8,829 bases of DNA from Desulfobacterales bacterium (GTDB lineage Bacteria > Desulfobacterota > Desulfobacteria > Desulfobacterales > 4be13): positions 8,438 to 17,266 of the forward strand of contig JAOZRQ010000081.1 in NCBI GenBank assembly GCA_029940115.1. The letters run 5' to 3'. Positions 6,677 to 8,829 of this stretch are shown here, piece by piece. Positions within the stretch are counted from its first letter, which is position 1. The number at the start of each line of letters is the position of its first letter. Both the position numbers and the translations under genes were made by a program. The notes beneath the pieces are model-generated. The model saw nothing but the letters and a program-made list of their open reading frames with translations. It had not been told where the DNA came from and did not search any database.

Positions 6677-6733
6677 AGTTTGTGGTTCCGCCTTCAGGCG
6701 GTGCATCACCGCCTGAAGGCGGAACCACAAACT
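6677..6733. repeat. Perfect 27-bp hairpin between ybaB and recR
   Basis: Left arm 6677-6703 and right arm 6707-6733 are exact complements around a 3-nt CAT loop. Each arm contains CCGCCTTCAGGCGG or its complement, itself a 6-bp inverted repeat, so cruciform or two-hairpin folds are also possible. In the ybaB-recR transcript it begins 11 nt after the ybaB stop and ends 34 nt before the recR start. It lacks a T run directly after the stem in the recR direction, so it looks more like a REP-type element or an mRNA processing/stability site than a terminator. Confidence 0.95.
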
Positions 6734-6744
6734 CAAAGCCGCAG

Positions 6745-7056
6745 TTACATTAAGCCCGGAATGCTCAGGCCACCCGTCAGTTTGCCCATTTCTCCTGAGA
6801 CCATCTCCTGGGATTGGGTCAACGCCTCATTGACCGCTGCGACGACCAAATCCTGAAGCATTTCCACGTCATCAGGGTCAACCACCTCCTTTTCAATCTC
6901 AATGGATACAATCTGCTGTTTGCCGTTTGCCACCACCTTGATCATGCCACCGCCGGCAGTTGACTCAACCGTCTTTTCAGCCAGTTCTTCCTGAAGCTTG
7001 AGCATTTTGGACTGAAGCTTCTGGGCTTCCTTCATTATGTTTCCCATGCCCTTCAT
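6745..7056 (-). CDS. ybaB: YbaB/EbfC-family nucleoid-associated protein
   Basis: 103 aa, typical of this small DNA-binding family, which forms homodimers and coats the nucleoid. Visible signs: a helical start MGNIMKEAQKLQSKMLKLQEEL with regular heptad-like spacing, then the central beta region ESTAGGGMIKVVANGKQQIVSIEIE, then DPDDVEMLQDLVVAAVNEAL, and a Gly/Met-rich tail MGKLTGGLSIPGLM. The start at 7056 is chosen because GGAGGT lies 6 nt upstream; an in-frame ATG at 7074 lies before that SD and is rejected. recR follows on the same strand. dnaX, which often precedes ybaB, is not present upstream in this window. Confidence 0.95.
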   Translation of the reverse strand: MKGMGNIMKEAQKLQSKMLKLQEELAEKTVESTAGGGMIKVVANGKQQIVSIEIEKEVVDPDDVEMLQDLVVAAVNEALTQSQEMVSGEMGKLTGGLSIPGLM

Positions 7057-7062
7057 AAAATA

Positions 7063-7068
7063 ACCTCC
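7063..7068 (-). promoter_or_regulatory. Strong Shine-Dalgarno of ybaB
   Basis: GGAGGT on the minus strand, 6 nt before the ATG at 7056. It decides between that start and the in-frame ATG at 7074. A possible -10 box TATGAT (minus strand, 7083-7088) lies 14 nt further upstream, without a clear -35 partner. Confidence 0.8.
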
Positions 7069-7354
7069 GATCATAAAATGACATCATACCGTTTGGCATG
7101 AATTTTGCACGTCATCGCGTTTGTTCTGCCATTCCTGCGGACCAGCATGACTCCAACGTCACAACGAAACATAAACATTGCAGCTGACAGCTGGCACCTT
7201 CATTATGAAAGCAGAAATCCGGGCGTGGGCGGCAACCGCCCGATGGATTTCCCAAGAATGGCTGGTTTCTGGTATGAAAATATGCCCCTTTTGAAAAAAT
7301 CAATTGATCATTAGTGTAAACTTGGGACATGTGACTGAATAACTTACCCCTGTC

Positions 7355-7407
7355 ATTCCGGCCAAAATTCAGAAAGTTCCTCAGAATTTTCTGATTTTGG
7401 CCGGAAT
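7355..7407. repeat. Inverted repeat with 14-bp arms
   Basis: ATTCCGGCCAAAAT at 7355-7368 pairs exactly with ATTTTGGCCGGAAT at 7394-7407. CAGAAA / TTTCTG pairing continues the stem after a one-base offset, leaving a short loop. No T run follows directly on either strand. It resembles dispersed palindromic intergenic repeats. Confidence 0.85.
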
Positions 7408-7441
7408 CCACCGCCTTCTCAGGCTGTGACCGAAAAAAATC

Positions 7442-7564
7442 GTAAGTATTCGGTGAAACCCGTCGAGTTGACCCCTCACGCTCGGTTCGGATTGACAAAT
7501 CCGAACTGCCACCGCCGGATTTGTCAATCCGGCGAGAGCGGAGATGGGTTTGCCGAATATTTAC
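7442..7564. repeat. Nested inverted-repeat element
   Basis: Outer arms: GTAAGTATTCGGTGAAACCC (7442-7461) mirrors GGGTTTGCCGAATATTTAC (7546-7564) with few mismatches. Inner arms: CGGATTGACAAATCCG (7488-7503) pairs exactly with CGGATTTGTCAATCCG (7516-7531), and each inner arm is nearly self-complementary. CGCTC / GAGCG pairing partly joins inner and outer arms. The design (outer arms, nested palindromic inner arms, no gene) parallels the elements at 4893-5018 and 5911-6030. Confidence 0.8.
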
Positions 7565-7695
7565 AAAAAATCCGACCTGTGCGGTCAAGCTCTGATTCCG
7601 CGTCCGAGCTTCCCTATTTTGGATCTCAGCGGGCATTTTTCCTGAAGGATCCGCTCACAGCCACCCTCTGCACCGTTTGAAAAAATTTCAGATCT

Positions 7696-7802
7696 ACTGA
7701 GATTCAGATTCAGAGGGATGTTCATCATTATTTTGTTGCAATTACCGAGGAAAAATATTATGGTGTTGTCTTAGTGATTGGAACACTGAGGAATTCAGAT
7801 TC
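7696..7802 (+). repeat. Direct repeat ACTGAG(GA)ATTCAGATTC
   Basis: ACTGAGATTCAGATTC at 7696-7711 recurs as ACTGAG-GA-ATTCAGATTC at 7785-7802. The first copy overlaps AGATCTACTGAG (7690-7701), a 12-mer also found at 5008-5019 at the right tip of the palindromic element 4893-5018. The ~73 bp between the copies shows no coding signal. Confidence 0.55.
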
Positions 7803-7929
7803 TCAAACCATACATTTTCATTTATCACGGCCTTAAAGAAAATGCAAGCAGAATCAGAAAGCCACAATTTTTTTGCCAGATGAAAAGGATGGCCGCCTCC
7901 TCGCCCTCATTGTGCCTTTGCGCCTCTAG

Positions 7930-8017
7930 AAGGTGTTTGAAAACCTGTCCATGCCTCCTTTCCCTTGCCTGAAAATCGGGTACGGGCAGGTGGGGAGAAG
8001 GTGTTTTCAAACACCTT
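7930..8017. repeat. Inverted repeat with 15-bp arms
   Basis: AAGGTGTTTGAAAAC (7930-7944) pairs exactly with GTTTTCAAACACCTT (8003-8017). Internal CCTTTCCC / GGGGAGAAGG and TTGCC / GGCAG pairings extend an imperfect stem inward. The right end, GGTGTTT-TC-AAACACC, is also a small hairpin by itself. It lies about 150 bp upstream of the lipoprotein gene. Confidence 0.8.
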
Positions 8018-8167
8018 ACTATGTGGGACATGGACCTTCGGCCTGGTCGTCCCCAAGTCGTAAATGTGCCCTTCTTGAAAGTTTGTGAACCCATGCGCAT
8101 CAAACCAAGTATTTTCATGATAGCCATGGAGGCGAAATCTTGTAACGAGAGAGAAATGTAGTTTATC

Positions 8168-8791
8168 ATGACAAAAAGAACTTTACTTCCATTCCTATTG
8201 CTCGCCCTCTTGGCGGGATGTTTCAGTCTGAAGCAGTCGCCCCAGAAGATAAGCTACTATTCGCTGGAATATGAGCTGGCGATGGAAATCGGAACCCGGA
8301 ATCCGAAGTTGCCCCTCCCCTGTGTGATAAGGGTGGAACGCTTTCAGACCGCGCCCTTTTATGACACAGCAAAGATCGTGTTCCAAGAAGAGGCGTTCGA
8401 GAGGGACGCGTATTTCTATCACAGATGGTGGGCCAAGCCCGGAGACATTGTCAGCTATTTTCTGGCAAGGGACATGAAGGCCGCCGGCGCGTTCCAGGCG
8501 GTATTCTCCTTTGACAAAGGACTTCCCGCCTCTTACAGGGTGGAAGGGGTGGTGGATGAATTCTTTGAGCAGGACAAAGGGAGCATAAGGGAGGCGGTCC
8601 TCTCTGTCAGCATCACCCTGCTTGCCGAAGATGAACCGGATGTGACCCAACAAATCCTTTTGCAAAAAATATACAGCGCAAGAGAGACCTGCACCCACAA
8701 AACCCCAAAGGCCCTTGCAGAGGCCATGAGCAGGGCCATGCAACAGATCTCCGGGAGAGTGATCAACGATATTTGCTTGATGCTTGCTTGA
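8168..8791 (+). CDS. ABC-type transport auxiliary lipoprotein (PqiC/MCE-associated type)
   Basis: 207 aa with a clear lipoprotein signal: MTKR, a hydrophobic stretch LLPFLLLALLAG, and a lipobox ending at Cys18. Phe19 (not Asp) at +2 predicts outer-membrane sorting. The mature part starts with KISYYSLEYELA, resembling the YYxL start of ABC_trans_aux (PF03886-type) lipoproteins, and continues with IRVERFQTAPFYDTAKIVFQEE and a C-terminal amphipathic helix (PKALAEAMSRAMQQISGRVINDI). Known relatives partner with MCE/Mla/Pqi lipid transporters in the periplasm. No MlaE/MlaF/MCE gene lies upstream in the window; partners may follow beyond the right edge or be elsewhere. The SD is weak (GAGAGA, spacing long). 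The last five residues (CLMLA) are encoded by the TGCTTGA array, so the C-terminus may vary by slippage. Confidence 0.75.
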   Translation: MTKRTLLPFLLLALLAGCFSLKQSPQKISYYSLEYELAMEIGTRNPKLPLPCVIRVERFQTAPFYDTAKIVFQEEAFERDAYFYHRWWAKPGDIVSYFLARDMKAAGAFQAVFSFDKGLPASYRVEGVVDEFFEQDKGSIREAVLSVSITLLAEDEPDVTQQILLQKIYSARETCTHKTPKALAEAMSRAMQQISGRVINDICLMLA

Positions 8792-8829
8792 TGCTTGATG
8801 CTTGATGCTTGCTTGATGCTTGATGCTTG
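8774..8829 (+). repeat. TGCTTGA heptanucleotide array with TGCT interruptions
   Basis: Units in order: TGCTTGA, TGCT, three TGCTTGA, TGCT, two TGCTTGA, then TGCTTG cut by the window edge. The regular insertion of the truncated 4-bp unit suggests growth by higher-order duplication as well as by single-unit slippage. The array starts inside the lipoprotein gene and supplies its stop codon (8789-8791). Confidence 0.95.

Larger units (their letters stand above)
7057..8167. other. 1.1-kb gene-free region rich in inverted repeats
   Basis: No convincing gene lies between ybaB and the lipoprotein gene. Open frames here (for example minus strand 7112-7636 and 7825-8169) have no recognisable domain, odd composition and no SD, and they run through the palindromes. 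The region holds at least three long inverted repeats (7355-7407, 7442-7564, 7930-8017), a small GGGCGG-CAA-CCGCCC hairpin (7227-7241) and a direct repeat (7696-7711, 7785-7802). It looks like accumulated remnants of small palindromic elements. Confidence 0.7.

Noticed and set aside
7112..7636. Minus-strand open frame of 174 codons upstream of ybaB
   Set aside because: It has no domain or SD and reads straight through two long palindromes. It looks like open frame over repeat debris.
7825..8169. Minus-strand open frame of 114 codons
   Set aside because: It spans the inverted repeat 7930-8017, shows no recognisable family, and its composition looks non-coding.

Overview
The window (8829 bp) looks like chromosomal DNA from a repeat-rich Gram-negative bacterium. 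A large, sulfate-reducing-type Desulfobacterota (Desulfonema/Desulfococcus-like) is my best guess. It rests on the recR/ybaB pair, an outer-membrane-type lipoprotein, and intergenic spaces full of GAAACCCGG-type palindromes and short tandem arrays. The lineage is an inference; no rRNA or other marker is present. Both ends of the window lie inside tandem repeats: a 46-bp array on the left and a TGCTTGA array on the right.

Left half, minus strand (about 4.66 kb down to the left edge): a probable three-gene operon read right to left. First is an EgtD-type SAM-dependent amino-acid N-methyltransferase whose substrate pocket is altered. Next, with a TGATG stop/start overlap, is a P1B-like P-type ATPase that has all the catalytic motifs but neither the CPx metal motif nor an N-terminal metal-binding domain. 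Last, after a 51-nt gap, is a chorismate-utilising enzyme of the salicylate/isochorismate synthase type, broken by one apparent -1 frameshift near 664-667. An amino-acid methyltransferase, a cation pump and a salicylate-type synthase together suggest a small aromatic metabolite or metallophore function, or its remains. I do not recognise this combination as a described system. It is the most interesting part of the window.

Centre (about 4.66-6.04 kb): an intergenic region with direct repeats and a 126-bp palindromic element, then an AT-rich Asp/Glu racemase-family gene on the plus strand, then a second ~120-bp palindromic element. The racemase is clearly lower in GC than its neighbours and is bracketed by the two elements, so it may be acquired. 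The second element sits between converging genes and could work as a bidirectional terminator.

Right half: ybaB (nucleoid-associated protein) and recR (recombination mediator) on the minus strand, separated by a perfect 27-bp hairpin. recR shows no Shine-Dalgarno sequence. Upstream of ybaB, where dnaX often lies, there is instead about 1.1 kb without a convincing gene, holding several nested inverted repeats. The window closes with a plus-strand ABC-transport auxiliary lipoprotein (PqiC/MCE-associated type) whose last codons run into the TGCTTGA array.
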